In this document: positions 39,482 through 47,915 of the stretch, one piece after another
Numbering within the stretch: the first letter of the stretch is position 1
How the letters are laid out: every line of letters starts with the position of its first letter
Notes under the pieces: generated by a model
The model's database searches: none
What the model was told of the DNA's origin: nothing
The model's input: only the letters and a program-made list of their open reading frames with translations
NCBI GenBank assembly: GCA_019339365.1
Contig: CP079859.1
Span: 3,512,805-3,576,804, forward strand
DNA: 64,000 nt
Origin: Vibrio neptunius
GTDB taxonomy: Bacteria > Pseudomonadota > Gammaproteobacteria > Enterobacterales > Vibrionaceae
Direction: 5' to 3'
Program-made: the position numbers and the translations under genes

Positions 39482-39815
39482 GTTTCAGATATCACTCCCT
39501 GTTGTTGAGTCACTTGAGGTCACTCTCCTTGTGACTCAAATCACATCTTCGACAAATCTCTTCATCCAAATACGTATTATTCTAAACCATTGATTCAACG
39601 ATGGTTTAACCTGCTAATTTAGGTTAATTTTTCGTTCAATATGCAGCCAAAATCGCTATATTTTTTAACAATTGTGTAATTATGTGCCGATTATTTGGTA
39701 TTATTCTGCCACTTTTTCAACATACGGATTGAAAAAGATGCCGTTTCCATAATAGGAAACTCCCATAGTGACTACACTTGCTCTGGGTTAATAATGGATA
39801 AAGGAAGGGAAATTC
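39482..39815. other. 334-base region between argR and the TRAP binding protein
   Basis: No gene. It holds a 9-bp inverted repeat TTGAGTCAC / GTGACTCAA (39505-39539), a 7-bp repeat AAACCAT / ATGGTTT (39584-39607), the argR terminator (39606-39632), and a leader hairpin GTTTCC / GGAAAC (39743-39760). GGAAGGG precedes the next ATG. Confidence 0.6.
39606..39632 (+). terminator. Probable argR terminator
   Basis: TTAACCT / AGGTTAA stem with an 8-base loop, then TTTTT. AT-rich stem, so moderate strength. Confidence 0.6.
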
Positions 39816-40784
39816 ATGGCATTGAACAAACTTATCAAAGTTGGTGCTATTGCAGCTGCTGTAGTGGGTGCTGGCGCGGTTAACGCTCAAGAATTCATTA
39901 CGATTGGTACAGGTTCTGTAACGGGCGTTTACTACCCGACTGGTGGCGCGATTTGTAAACTGGTTAATAAAGGCCGTAAAGATCACAATATTCGTTGTTC
40001 TGTGGAGTCGACTGGTGGTTCGATCTACAACGTCAACACTATTCGTGCTGGAGAGCTGGACTTTGGTATCGTTCAGTCTGATTGGCAGTACCACGGATAC
40101 AACGGGACAAGTAAGTTTGCTGAACAAGGCCCGTACAAAAAGCTACGTGCAGTGTTCTCACTACACACAGAACCATTCAACATCATCGCTCGTGCTGATT
40201 CTGGTATAGAAAACGTATCTGACCTGAAAGGCAAGCGCGTAAACATCGGTAACCCAGGTTCTGGTGACCGTGCGACTATGGGTGTGGTAATGGAAGCCAT
40301 GGGCTGGACTAACGACAGCTTCAAGCTTGCTTCTGAACTAAAAGGTTCTGAGCGTTCACAAGCTCTGTGTGATAACAAAATCGACGCGTTCGTTTATGTT
40401 GTTGGCCATCCAAATGGATCAATCAAAGAAGCAACCACTTCATGTGATGCGAAGCTAATTTCTGCAACTGGCCCGCAAATCGACAAGATCGTCGCTGACA
40501 ATCCATATTACGCATTCAGTACAATCCCAGCGGGTATGTACCGTGGTACAGATAAAGACGTAAACAGCTTCGGTGTTGCCGCGACTATGGTGACAACGAC
40601 TGATGTTTCAGACGATGTTGCTTACAACGTGGCAAAATCTGTATTCGAAAATTTTGATACCTTTAAGCGTCTGCACCCTGCGTTTGCAAACCTTAAGAAA
40701 GAAGACATGGTCAAAGCTGGTCTTTCTATCCCTCTACACCCAGGTGCTGAGAAATACTACAAAGAAGTAGGCCTACTTAAGTAA
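39816..40784 (+). CDS. TAXI-family TRAP transporter solute-binding protein
   Basis: Periplasmic receptor of a TRAP importer. 322 aa. Signal peptide MALNKLIKVGAIAAAVVGAG with cleavage after VNA. The TAXI fold is seen in FITIGTGSVTGVYYPTGGAI, SVESTGGSIYNVNTIRAGEL, DFGIVQSDWQYHGYNG and GKRVNIGNPGSGDRATMGVV. TAXI receptors are known or proposed to bind glutamate or other small carboxylates; the ligand is not readable. The permease gene follows 227 bases later, behind a hairpin and a terminator, so receptor should be made in excess over permease. Confidence 0.95.
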   Translation: MALNKLIKVGAIAAAVVGAGAVNAQEFITIGTGSVTGVYYPTGGAICKLVNKGRKDHNIRCSVESTGGSIYNVNTIRAGELDFGIVQSDWQYHGYNGTSKFAEQGPYKKLRAVFSLHTEPFNIIARADSGIENVSDLKGKRVNIGNPGSGDRATMGVVMEAMGWTNDSFKLASELKGSERSQALCDNKIDAFVYVVGHPNGSIKEATTSCDAKLISATGPQIDKIVADNPYYAFSTIPAGMYRGTDKDVNSFGVAATMVTTTDVSDDVAYNVAKSVFENFDTFKRLHPAFANLKKEDMVKAGLSIPLHPGAEKYYKEVGLLK

Positions 40785-40797
40785 CCTCTCTTTGTTC

Positions 40798-40823
40798 ATC
40801 AAGGAGGTCACTACCTCCTTGAT
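40798..40823 (+). other. Stable hairpin after the TRAP receptor gene
   Basis: Perfect 11-bp stem ATCAAGGAGGT / ACCTCCTTGAT with loop CACT and no T tract. Probably a 3'-end stabiliser of the receptor mRNA. Confidence 0.55.
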
Positions 40824-40863
40824 GTATCAAGCTCTAAGGTATTGAGCAATATCGTATTATTTG

Positions 40864-40896
40864 GAGTTTCACATTTTTGAAACTCCTCTTTATTTG
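40864..40896 (+). terminator. Intercistronic terminator, TRAP receptor / permease
   Basis: GGAGTTTCA / TGAAACTCC 9-bp stem with a 6-base loop followed by TCTTTATTT. Partial termination would lower permease relative to receptor. Confidence 0.78.
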
Positions 40897-41011
40897 TATC
40901 TATCACAAACTTACTAATGAGCAATGTTTGATCTTTTCACTAGACTGAAAGATGCAAATCAGGTTCTGACAATCATAAAAAGACAGGCCATTTATAATAA
41001 GGATTAAGTAC

Positions 41012-43591
41012 ATGTCGAAGACAACATCTCCGTCTCAAGATGTGCAAGAAATGGTAGCTCAAGCCGATACAGGTGCACGTGCCCCTATGGGTATCCCAGG
41101 ACGCATCTTATGGTTTGTGCCACTGTGTTGGTCACTCTTCCAACTTTGGTACGCATCCCCTCTGCCGTTCATATTTAATTTTGGCGTACTCAACGACACT
41201 GAAGCACGTTCGATACATTTGATGTTTGCCGTGTTCCTAGCGTTTACCGCTTACCCCGCTCTGAAAACTTCTCCTCGCGATCATATCCCTGCTCTGGATT
41301 GGCTACTGGCATTAGCCGGCAGTTTCTCCGCTGCTTATATCTATATTTTCTACACCGAGCTGGCTGGCCGATCAGGTGCTCCAACAACATTAGATATTGT
41401 TGCTGCTGTAACGGGCATGATATTACTGCTAGAAGCAACACGTCGTGCACTAGGTCCACCACTGATGGTCGTTGCAGCCGTGTTCTTACTGTATACCTTT
41501 GGTGGTCCGTACATGCCCGATGTGATTGCTCACAAAGGCGCCAGTCTGAACAAAGCAATGTCTCATCTATGGTTAACAACCGAAGGTGTATTTGGCGTTG
41601 CTCTGGGTGTGTCCACATCATTCGTATTCTTGTTTGTACTGTTCGGGGCAATGCTGGAACGCGCTGGTGCAGGTGCTTATTTCATTAAAGTCGCTTTCTC
41701 TTTGCTGGGACATATGAGAGGTGGACCAGCTAAAGCAGCAGTAGTCGCATCAGGTTTATCTGGTCTGGTTTCAGGCTCTTCAATCGCCAACGTTGTGACC
41801 ACTGGTACTTTCACAATCCCACTAATGAAACGTGTCGGTTTCCCAGGAACAAAAGCAGGCGCAGTAGAAGTTGCCGCTTCAACCAATGGTCAGTTAACGC
41901 CACCAATCATGGGCGCAGCTGCATTCCTTATGGTTGAATACGTAGGAATTTCTTACGTCGAAGTCATCAAGGCGGCAATCCTGCCTGCTCTGATTTCTTA
42001 CATCGCGCTAATTTACATTGTCCACCTTGAAGCCTGTAAAGCGGGCATGACTGGTCTTCCTCGTCGTCACAATCCGACACTAATCGCGAGCTTACTGTCA
42101 TTCACTGGCACCATTCTCGGCTTGTGTGTCATCAGTGCCGCGGTCTACTACGGTATCGGTTGGACGAAAGACGTCTTCGGTGATGCCGCTACACCAATCG
42201 TCACCATTGCGCTCCTTCTATCTTACGTTGGTTTGGTCAATATCTCGGCTAAATATGCCAAAGAAGGCGCGATTGAGATTGATGCCGAACTGACTGAAGT
42301 GCCAGATCCAGGTCCAACGATTAAATCGGGCTTGCACTACCTGCTGCCAATCGTGGTACTGGTATGGTGTTTAACGGTAGAGCGTTTCTCTCCTGGTTTG
42401 TCTGCGTTCTGGGCAACGGTATTCATGATCTTTATCCTGATTACTCAACGTCCTCTCATGGCCGTACTTTCTAAGCAAGGAGCGATTGCGGAACAAACCA
42501 AAGAAGGCTTTATTGACTTACTTGAGAGTCTAGTTTCTGGTGCTCGTAACATGATCGGTATTGGTGTTGCGACTGCGGCTGCGGGCACAGTTGTTGGTGT
42601 GGTAACTCTCACCGGTATTGGTTTGGTGATGACGGACTTCGTCGAGTTTATCTCGGGCGGTAACATTATCCTGATGCTTCTGTTCACCGCTGTGATCAGT
42701 CTGATCTTGGGGATGGGCCTACCAACGACAGCAAACTACATCGTAGTTTCTACACTAATGGCTCCTGTTATCGTGACGCTGGGTGCACAAAGCGGCTTAA
42801 TCATCCCTCTGATCGCCGTTCACTTGTTTGTGTTCTACTTTGGTATTCTGGCCGACGATACACCTCCGGTTGGTTTAGCAGCCTTTGCCGCTGCGGCGAT
42901 AGCCAAGTCGGATCCAATCAGGACCGGTATTCAGGGCTTTACTTACGATATTCGTACCGCCATCTTACCTTTCATGTTCATCTTCAACACACAACTTCTT
43001 TTAATGGGAATTGAGAGTTGGTGGCATTTGTTGCTCACGATCATATCTTCCGTCATTGCAATGCTGATATTCTCTGCAGCAACACAAGGCTGGTGGTTTA
43101 CTAAGAACAAGTGGTGGGAAACAGTTCTGCTATTGGCTCTGACGTTTACTTTCTTCCGCCCTGGTTTCTGGTGGGATCAAATTTACCCAGCCAAAGTACT
43201 TCACCCAGGTACAGAGATCGCGCAGATCACTGAACAGCTACCCGTTGGTCAAGAGATTGAGCTTCTTGTTGCGGGTGAGAACCTTGAAGGCGATTTCATC
43301 TCGAAGACCGTCCGACTGCCATTCGAGGACAGCGCAAAGTCCGCTGAAGATCGTATCTCATCTATGGGTCTGATGCTGAATAGCAGCAATGGCCGTATGT
43401 TGGTCGATATGGTCGAATTCGGCAGCCCAGCAGAAGCAGCTGGTGTTGATTTCGACTGGGAGATTCGCTCGGTTGTAGTGGATGCAGATCGACCAATGAA
43501 AGAGTGGGTCTTCGTTCCTGCACTGCTACTGCTCATCGGTCTAGGTATGAACCAGAGAAGACGAGCTCGTAAGGATGAATTGAGCGCGTAA
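41012..43591 (+). CDS. TRAP transporter fused small/large permease with C-terminal DUF3394-type domain
   Basis: 859 aa, the DctQ- and DctM-type subunits in one chain, as usual for TAXI systems. About 18-20 membrane helices. The large-subunit core shows SGLVSGSSIANVVTTGTFTI, STNGQLTPPIMGAAAFLMVE and LGMGLPTTANYIVVSTLMAP. After the last core helix, a soluble ~110-residue segment (~725-835) contains a PDZ-like stretch, VDMVEFGSPAEAAGVDFDWE, before a final helix (FVPALLLLIGLGMNQRRR). That C-terminal DUF3394-type region is found in only part of the family. Start ATG 41012 has AAGGA upstream. Confidence 0.95.
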   Translation: MSKTTSPSQDVQEMVAQADTGARAPMGIPGRILWFVPLCWSLFQLWYASPLPFIFNFGVLNDTEARSIHLMFAVFLAFTAYPALKTSPRDHIPALDWLLALAGSFSAAYIYIFYTELAGRSGAPTTLDIVAAVTGMILLLEATRRALGPPLMVVAAVFLLYTFGGPYMPDVIAHKGASLNKAMSHLWLTTEGVFGVALGVSTSFVFLFVLFGAMLERAGAGAYFIKVAFSLLGHMRGGPAKAAVVASGLSGLVSGSSIANVVTTGTFTIPLMKRVGFPGTKAGAVEVAASTNGQLTPPIMGAAAFLMVEYVGISYVEVIKAAILPALISYIALIYIVHLEACKAGMTGLPRRHNPTLIASLLSFTGTILGLCVISAAVYYGIGWTKDVFGDAATPIVTIALLLSYVGLVNISAKYAKEGAIEIDAELTEVPDPGPTIKSGLHYLLPIVVLVWCLTVERFSPGLSAFWATVFMIFILITQRPLMAVLSKQGAIAEQTKEGFIDLLESLVSGARNMIGIGVATAAAGTVVGVVTLTGIGLVMTDFVEFISGGNIILMLLFTAVISLILGMGLPTTANYIVVSTLMAPVIVTLGAQSGLIIPLIAVHLFVFYFGILADDTPPVGLAAFAAAAIAKSDPIRTGIQGFTYDIRTAILPFMFIFNTQLLLMGIESWWHLLLTIISSVIAMLIFSAATQGWWFTKNKWWETVLLLALTFTFFRPGFWWDQIYPAKVLHPGTEIAQITEQLPVGQEIELLVAGENLEGDFISKTVRLPFEDSAKSAEDRISSMGLMLNSSNGRMLVDMVEFGSPAEAAGVDFDWEIRSVVVDADRPMKEWVFVPALLLLIGLGMNQRRRARKDELSA

Positions 43592-43724
43592 CTTAGTTAG
43601 CCTCGCTCCATAGAAGGAAGTGAGGCTACAATTAGCTAATCCACTTAAATTCGGTGGATTTGGTATCAACTAAGGATGCATATCTCAGCCATTTCCATGG
43701 TTGAGACTGAATAGAGAGCTATCG

Positions 43725-44162
43725 ATGTATAAGCAAATTCTTGTTCCTGTCGATCTGAACGACAAAGGCTTTTCTGATAAAGCACTTGAGCTGGCTGTCT
43801 GGCACGCCAAGCATTCCAATGCTCAAGTTCATCTTCTGAACGTATTACCAGGTATTCACATGTCTATGGTTGCGACCTACTTTCCAAAAGATGCCGCAGC
43901 GAAAATGAAAACCGACGTTGAGAATCAGCTGAAACAGTTCGCTGTCCAGCACATTCCTGAAGAAGTCGTCTACAAAGTGCACGTAGCCGAAGGCAAAGCG
44001 TACGCGACTATTCTCGACTATGCGGAAAAGCTCGGTGCCGACCTGATTGTGATGCCAAGCCATAAGCGTTCTAAACTGGATAAAGTGGTATTGGGTTCTG
44101 TCGCCAGTAAAGTGGTTCAGAACTCACCCATCAATGTCTTGGTGGTAAAACCGCAAGGCTAA
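43725..44162 (+). CDS. Universal stress protein paired with TRAP transporter
   Basis: 145 aa UspA fold: MYKQILVPVDLNDKGF ... VLGSVASKVVQNSPINVLVV. Usp proteins next to TRAP transporters are known (TeaD in Halomonas regulates TeaABC by binding ATP). The ATP loop of such proteins is G-x2-G-x9-G(S/T). Here the segment is PSHKRSKLDKVVLGSVA: the terminal GS is present but the first two glycines are replaced by Ser and Arg, so nucleotide binding may be altered. The ATG at 43725 with GAGAG upstream is chosen over an ATG at 43701. An inverted repeat TAGCCTC / GAGGCTA (43598-43628) lies in the 133-base gap after the permease. Confidence 0.92.
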   Translation: MYKQILVPVDLNDKGFSDKALELAVWHAKHSNAQVHLLNVLPGIHMSMVATYFPKDAAAKMKTDVENQLKQFAVQHIPEEVVYKVHVAEGKAYATILDYAEKLGADLIVMPSHKRSKLDKVVLGSVASKVVQNSPINVLVVKPQG

Positions 44163-44180
44163 GTGGATTGAATAAAGACA

Positions 44181-44207
44181 AAAGGCGCTCAATTGAGTGC
44201 CTTTTTT
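44181..44207 (+). terminator. Terminator after the universal stress protein gene
   Basis: AAAGGCGCTC-AATT-GAGTGCCTTT with one wobble pair, followed by T6 in all. Ends the TRAP operon. Confidence 0.9.
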
Positions 44208-44254
44208 AATAGTTACTAACGATTGATATTATAGGTTCAATCGAATTTAACTAA

Positions 44255-44269
44255 TGATAATAATTATCA
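44255..44269 (+). promoter_or_regulatory. Fur box upstream of the DUF2061 gene
   Basis: TGATAATAATTATCA is a perfect 7-1-7 Fur inverted repeat (TGATAAT-A-ATTATCA), within the 19-base AATGATAATAATTATCAAT. It lies 37 bases before the start codon, in the position of a repressor operator. Iron repression is inferred. Confidence 0.85.
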
Positions 44270-44306
44270 ATAATGATCCTATCAACACCAAAGACTGGAT
44301 CACATC

Positions 44307-44699
44307 ATGAAAAAGACATTAACCTTTGCAGTTATTCACTTCTCAATCGCTTTCACGGTCGCGTATCTATTAACGGGAGATATCTTGATTGGTAGTCTGA
44401 TTGCCATGATCGAGCCTATGGTGAACACCGTTGCGTTTTATTTTCATGAACGAGTTTGGCAAGCCTCACCCCAGTTGAAAAAACGTGAGAACGCTACAGC
44501 GCTGAAAACCACCAGCTTTGCTGTTGTGCACTTTAGTGTGGCGTTTAGTGTTGCTTATCTTTTGACAGGGAGCTGGTTAGTCGGTGGCGTTATGGCCGCG
44601 ATTGAACCAAGTATTAATACTCTCGCCTATTATTTCCATGAGCGAGTATGGCAGCGCAAACAAAGCCCGCTATTTTCACAGCAAACGGCTCACGTTTGA
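44307..44699 (+). CDS. Tandem-duplicated DUF2061 membrane protein
   Basis: 130 aa built from two copies of one ~46-residue unit: FAVIHFSIAFTVAYLLTGDI ... EPMVNTVAFYFHERVWQ (residues ~7-52) and FAVVHFSVAFSVAYLLTGSW ... EPSINTLAYYFHERVWQ (~72-117). Each has two membrane helices and ends in the conserved YFHERVWQ. DUF2061 proteins usually have one copy and no known function. A perfect Fur box upstream suggests induction under iron limitation. The His and Glu residues in HERVW could bind metal, but this is speculative. It ends seven bases from the convergent GH2-like gene. Confidence 0.85.
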   Translation: MKKTLTFAVIHFSIAFTVAYLLTGDILIGSLIAMIEPMVNTVAFYFHERVWQASPQLKKRENATALKTTSFAVVHFSVAFSVAYLLTGSWLVGGVMAAIEPSINTLAYYFHERVWQRKQSPLFSQQTAHV

Positions 44700-44705
44700 A
44701 AACCA

Positions 44706-45506
44706 CTACACAGGGAAATGGGTCACGCAGAGATCTTTACTCAGTCCGATATTAAATTTCTGCGTTTGGCCATCCAACATCACTTCTAGCTGATATAGAT
44801 CATTGAGAGCTGGCTGGCTAGCATCGAAATAGATCGGCGCTTCGACTTGAAACAAAGCGCTCGCATGATCATTTCGTACATCAATAGGCAGGTGATAGGT
44901 CATTCCATTGAATTTAACTGCAGCAGAAATCAGCCCCGGTGTGTAGGTGCTGTAATGAAGATCGACCAAAAACTCACAACCACCGCCGTGGTGCCAGATC
45001 TGCTCAGTCACAACATGCTCTAATCGTACATGGCGGATAAACTGCAGGTAAGGCTCTTTCCAGATACCCACTCGTGAATCAAACCTTTGGTTAGGTTGAT
45101 CACCTAAAGGACACATATCCAACCTGTCTTCTTCGAACAAAAGTTCTTCTTCCTCTTCGAGAAACAAGATCTCAAAGCGATTTCGACCGAGTTGCATGTA
45201 AGGACGAATGTCCTTTTTGTATTCCGCCTGTGAGCCATCACAATCAAACAGCGCTATACCATTGAGTCGCACTTCAGCATGGTAATCTACACCACCAAGC
45301 ACCAAGTCAACGGCTGGAAACGCCAGCATCGCTTCATCAACTTCAATATCGTGCATCAAGTGCCACTCTTGCTCAGCGATATCTTGTTCGCACAACGTAT
45401 CAGGTAACCGCTCGCTTAATGCTGCAGGAAAAGTAATGTCATCCTGAGGAACAGAAAGGTCAGTAAGCGGAGAGATCTGCCATAAGCCTGCGAGTGATAG
45501 CTGCAT
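44706..45506 (-). CDS. GH2-like sugar-binding-domain protein without catalytic barrel
   Basis: 266 aa. The first ~150 residues follow the jellyroll sugar-binding domain of family 2 glycosidases (beta-mannosidase-like): LSLAGLWQISPLTDLSVPQD, VDLVLGGVDYHAEVRLNGIA, YMQLGRNRFEILFLEEEEEL and the exit segment DSRVGIWKEPYLQFIRHVRL. About 110 further residues are beta-rich, like the following Ig domain. The catalytic TIM barrel is absent and the gene is too short to hold one. No signal peptide, so apparently cytosolic. It may be a non-catalytic carbohydrate-binding protein; function unknown. Confidence 0.75.
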   Translation of the reverse strand: MQLSLAGLWQISPLTDLSVPQDDITFPAALSERLPDTLCEQDIAEQEWHLMHDIEVDEAMLAFPAVDLVLGGVDYHAEVRLNGIALFDCDGSQAEYKKDIRPYMQLGRNRFEILFLEEEEELLFEEDRLDMCPLGDQPNQRFDSRVGIWKEPYLQFIRHVRLEHVVTEQIWHHGGGCEFLVDLHYSTYTPGLISAAVKFNGMTYHLPIDVRNDHASALFQVEAPIYFDASQPALNDLYQLEVMLDGQTQKFNIGLSKDLCVTHFPV

Positions 45507-45600
45507 GTTTCCCTTATTAAAATTGCGCTAGATCAAGTTCGGGTGATTATAAAGAATCGTCTGAATGAAAGATACTTATCCCTCGCCGAATGACAGCGAC

Positions 45601-45626
45601 AAAAAAACCAGCCTTTGGGCTGGTTT
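45601..45626 (-). terminator. Terminator of rraB
   Basis: Minus strand AAACCAGCC-CAAA-GGCTGGTTT continuing into T7. Lies 14 bases after the rraB stop. Confidence 0.9.
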
Positions 45627-45639
45627 CTTCAATAACTCG

Positions 45640-46054
45640 TTACTCTTCGTCGTCATCTTCTTCTGGATACAGCGCATCTTCGCCTTCGTAGTAGGTACCC
45701 CAACCGTCGTAGATGATGTCATATTTCTCTGCAAGATGAATCAGCTTCTCTACTTGAGCATCAATCGTTTCTGCATCAAGAGCCGATTCCATTGTCGCAT
45801 CACAGCACAGCAGTTTGTTGCCATCTTCATCTTCTGTTTCTTCTGCTTCTAATACTTCAAAACCCATTTTAAACGCTTCAACAACGGCTTTTTCCAGCGT
45901 ATCGAAATCTTCAGCAAACAGGTGATGTTCTATTTCATATAACGCATCTGGATCACTACCGTCTTCTCGTAAGGCTTGGATGATCTCGCGAGTCTCTTCC
46001 TTTTTGAATCTCAATTAATTCTTCAACTGATAGATATTCGTCTTCATGAGACAT
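45640..46054 (-). CDS. rraB: RNase E inhibitor RraB (N terminus frameshifted here)
   Basis: RraB binds RNase E and alters degradosome composition. The main frame shows [40 protein letters not shown] and [20 protein letters not shown], diagnostic for the family, with an acidic tail. No proper start exists in this frame (first candidate TTG 46014). Reading from ATG 46054, which has GGAG at good spacing, gives [18 protein letters not shown] and then shifts out of frame at the AAAAAGG stretch (45999-46005). Removing one G there joins them into 137 aa; E. coli RraB is 138. The sequence carries one extra base here, by error or mutation. Confidence 0.9.
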
Positions 46055-46619
46055 AAGTCGGCTCCAGATAGTGACAACATTGATCGATTTTTACCGCAAC
46101 GGAATATCGCATGGATCCAGCGAAATTACTACCCGCAATCCATTCGGATCGTCATCTTTATTGAGGGAATGATGAACGATCTCAAAGGATCCAGCTCACA
46201 ACATCGAAAACTTAACATTTTTTTATCATCAGTGTGATTCAGAATTATCTGTGGTCATCGATCACAGTTTGTTACCCGTCGTTGTGAGTTTTTATTTTTC
46301 AGCGCTGCATATCTTAGGAAAAATGACAACTGCATAGAAATATACCTTTCTGCCACCAGTTGGCAAAGTTATGAATAGCTATGCTGAATTCAATTCTAAT
46401 TTGTCAAAATCCCTCTTATAGCGTGGCGAATAGAGTCGCAAAGTCAGCGCACATAATTTGCAGTTGAAATTTCAGTTATAAAACTCAATAAAAACCAAAT
46501 ATATAGAATTAAAAACCACAAATAAAACAAAAACCAGTTTTTGAACCCAACATTATCGCTTGCATCTTGATAACAACCTTGTCATAAATACGCATTGGAT
46601 ATTATTGTAAGGACGCAAA
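46055..46619. other. 565-base regulatory region, rraB / arcA
   Basis: No credible gene. AT-rich toward arcA. Features: a CTGTG-N9-CACAG inverted repeat at 46249-46267 (one base too wide for a standard CRP site), a TGTGA half-site near 46233, an ARG-box-like half-site TGAATA near 46372 with TGAATTCA next to it, and TGAAATTTCA at 46465-46474. AAGGA precedes arcA. The region is long enough for several operators. Confidence 0.5.
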
Positions 46620-47840
46620 ATGAGTAAGTTGTACGTAGGCTCAGAAGTAGGCCAGTTAAGACGTGTATTGTTAGCCCGACCAGAGCGAGCGTTAACCCAC
46701 CTTACCCCTTCAAACTGCCATGAGCTACTGTTTGACGATGTTCTTGCTGTCGAAGCGGCAGGAGAAGAGCATGATCAGTTTGCACAAACTTTGACGAATC
46801 AGGGTGTCGAGGTATTGCTACTTCACGATCTCCTAGTAGAGACTTTGGCCGTCAAAGAAGCCAAAGAGTGGTTACTAGATACTCAGATTTCTGATTTCCG
46901 CTACGGTCCGACGTTTGCCCGTGACCTGCGCCATTACTTATCGGATATGGATAATGAACACTTAGCAACCATCTTGCTCGGTGGCTTAGCTTACTCGGAG
47001 TTACCGATACAGTCTGCATCAATGTTACCTAAGATGCATCGTCCACTGGACTTTGTTATCGAGCCATTACCAAATCACCTCTTCACTCGTGATACATCAT
47101 GTTGGGTTTACGGTGGCGTGTCTCTTAACCCAATGATGAAAGCAGCTCGTCAGCGCGAAACAAACCATCTACGAGCAATTTATCGCTGGCACCCTGTATT
47201 CGCAGGACAAGACTTCATCAAATACTTTGGTGATGAAGATCTGCATTATGACAACGCCAATATTGAAGGCGGTGATGTACTGGTTATCGGTAAAGGAGCT
47301 GTGTTGGTCGGTATGTCTGAACGAACAACAGCTCAAGGTGTTGAAAATTTAGCAGCAAATCTATTTAAGAATGGTCAAGCGAAAGAAGTGATTGCCATTG
47401 ATTTGCCCAAACACCGCTCTTGTATGCATTTAGATACAGTAATGACCCACATGGATATTGACACTTTCTCAGTTTATCCCGAGATCATGCGCAAGGACCT
47501 TGATACTTGGCGCCTAACATCGAAAGGGGAAAATGAGATGAAGGTAGAACAAGTGTCAAGTTACACTCATGCTATTGAGCAAGCATTAGGCGTCGATAAT
47601 CTTAAGATAATCACTACTGGCGGCGACAACTATGAAGCTGAACGTGAACAATGGAACGACGCGAACAACGTCCTAACTGTAAAACCAGGGGTGGTGATTG
47701 GTTACGAACGTAACGTTTACACTAACGAGAAGTACGACAAAGCAGGTATCGAAGTTCTGACTATTCCGGGTAATGAACTAGGCCGCGGACGCGGTGGTGC
47801 TCGTTGTATGAGCTGCCCAATTGAGCGTGACGATATTTAG
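46620..47840 (+). CDS. arcA: Arginine deiminase
   Basis: Hydrolyses arginine to citrulline and ammonia, first step of the ADI pathway, used for ATP under anoxia and for acid protection. 406 aa. Catalytic residues: Asp in LFTRDTSCW, Glu/His in [13 protein letters not shown], and the nucleophile Cys in the C-terminal [17 protein letters not shown]. No arcB or arcC lies beside it; the only ornithine carbamoyltransferase in the window is argF, 11 kb away. Flanked by a long upstream region and a strong terminator, so it is transcribed alone. Confidence 0.97.
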   Translation: MSKLYVGSEVGQLRRVLLARPERALTHLTPSNCHELLFDDVLAVEAAGEEHDQFAQTLTNQGVEVLLLHDLLVETLAVKEAKEWLLDTQISDFRYGPTFARDLRHYLSDMDNEHLATILLGGLAYSELPIQSASMLPKMHRPLDFVIEPLPNHLFTRDTSCWVYGGVSLNPMMKAARQRETNHLRAIYRWHPVFAGQDFIKYFGDEDLHYDNANIEGGDVLVIGKGAVLVGMSERTTAQGVENLAANLFKNGQAKEVIAIDLPKHRSCMHLDTVMTHMDIDTFSVYPEIMRKDLDTWRLTSKGENEMKVEQVSSYTHAIEQALGVDNLKIITTGGDNYEAEREQWNDANNVLTVKPGVVIGYERNVYTNEKYDKAGIEVLTIPGNELGRGRGGARCMSCPIERDDI

Positions 47841-47853
47841 AGAGAAACAGAAC

Positions 47854-47887
47854 AAAAAGGGTTGATGTGGAAACATCAACCCTTTTT
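47854..47887. terminator. Bidirectional terminator, arcA / tldD
   Basis: 15-bp perfect stem AAAAAGGGTTGATGT / ACATCAACCCTTTTT with a 4-base loop. Strong on both strands. Confidence 0.95.
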
Positions 47888-47915
47888 CATTGTTATTGGG
47901 TATGTCGAGTCGAGT

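Noticed and set aside
45565..45852. 95-codon plus-strand open frame overlapping rraB
   Set aside because: Antisense to the acidic RraB tail; its hydrophobic product is an artefact of GAA/GAG codons read in reverse.
46249..46267. CTGTG-N9-CACAG as a CRP site for arcA
   Set aside because: Half-site spacing is one base too wide for the TGTGA-N6-TCACA consensus; kept only as a palindrome in the region note.
46365..46395. ARG box upstream of arcA (TATGAATAGCTATGCTGA)
   Set aside because: Only the left half-site fits; the right half does not resemble ATTCA, so not called as an operator.
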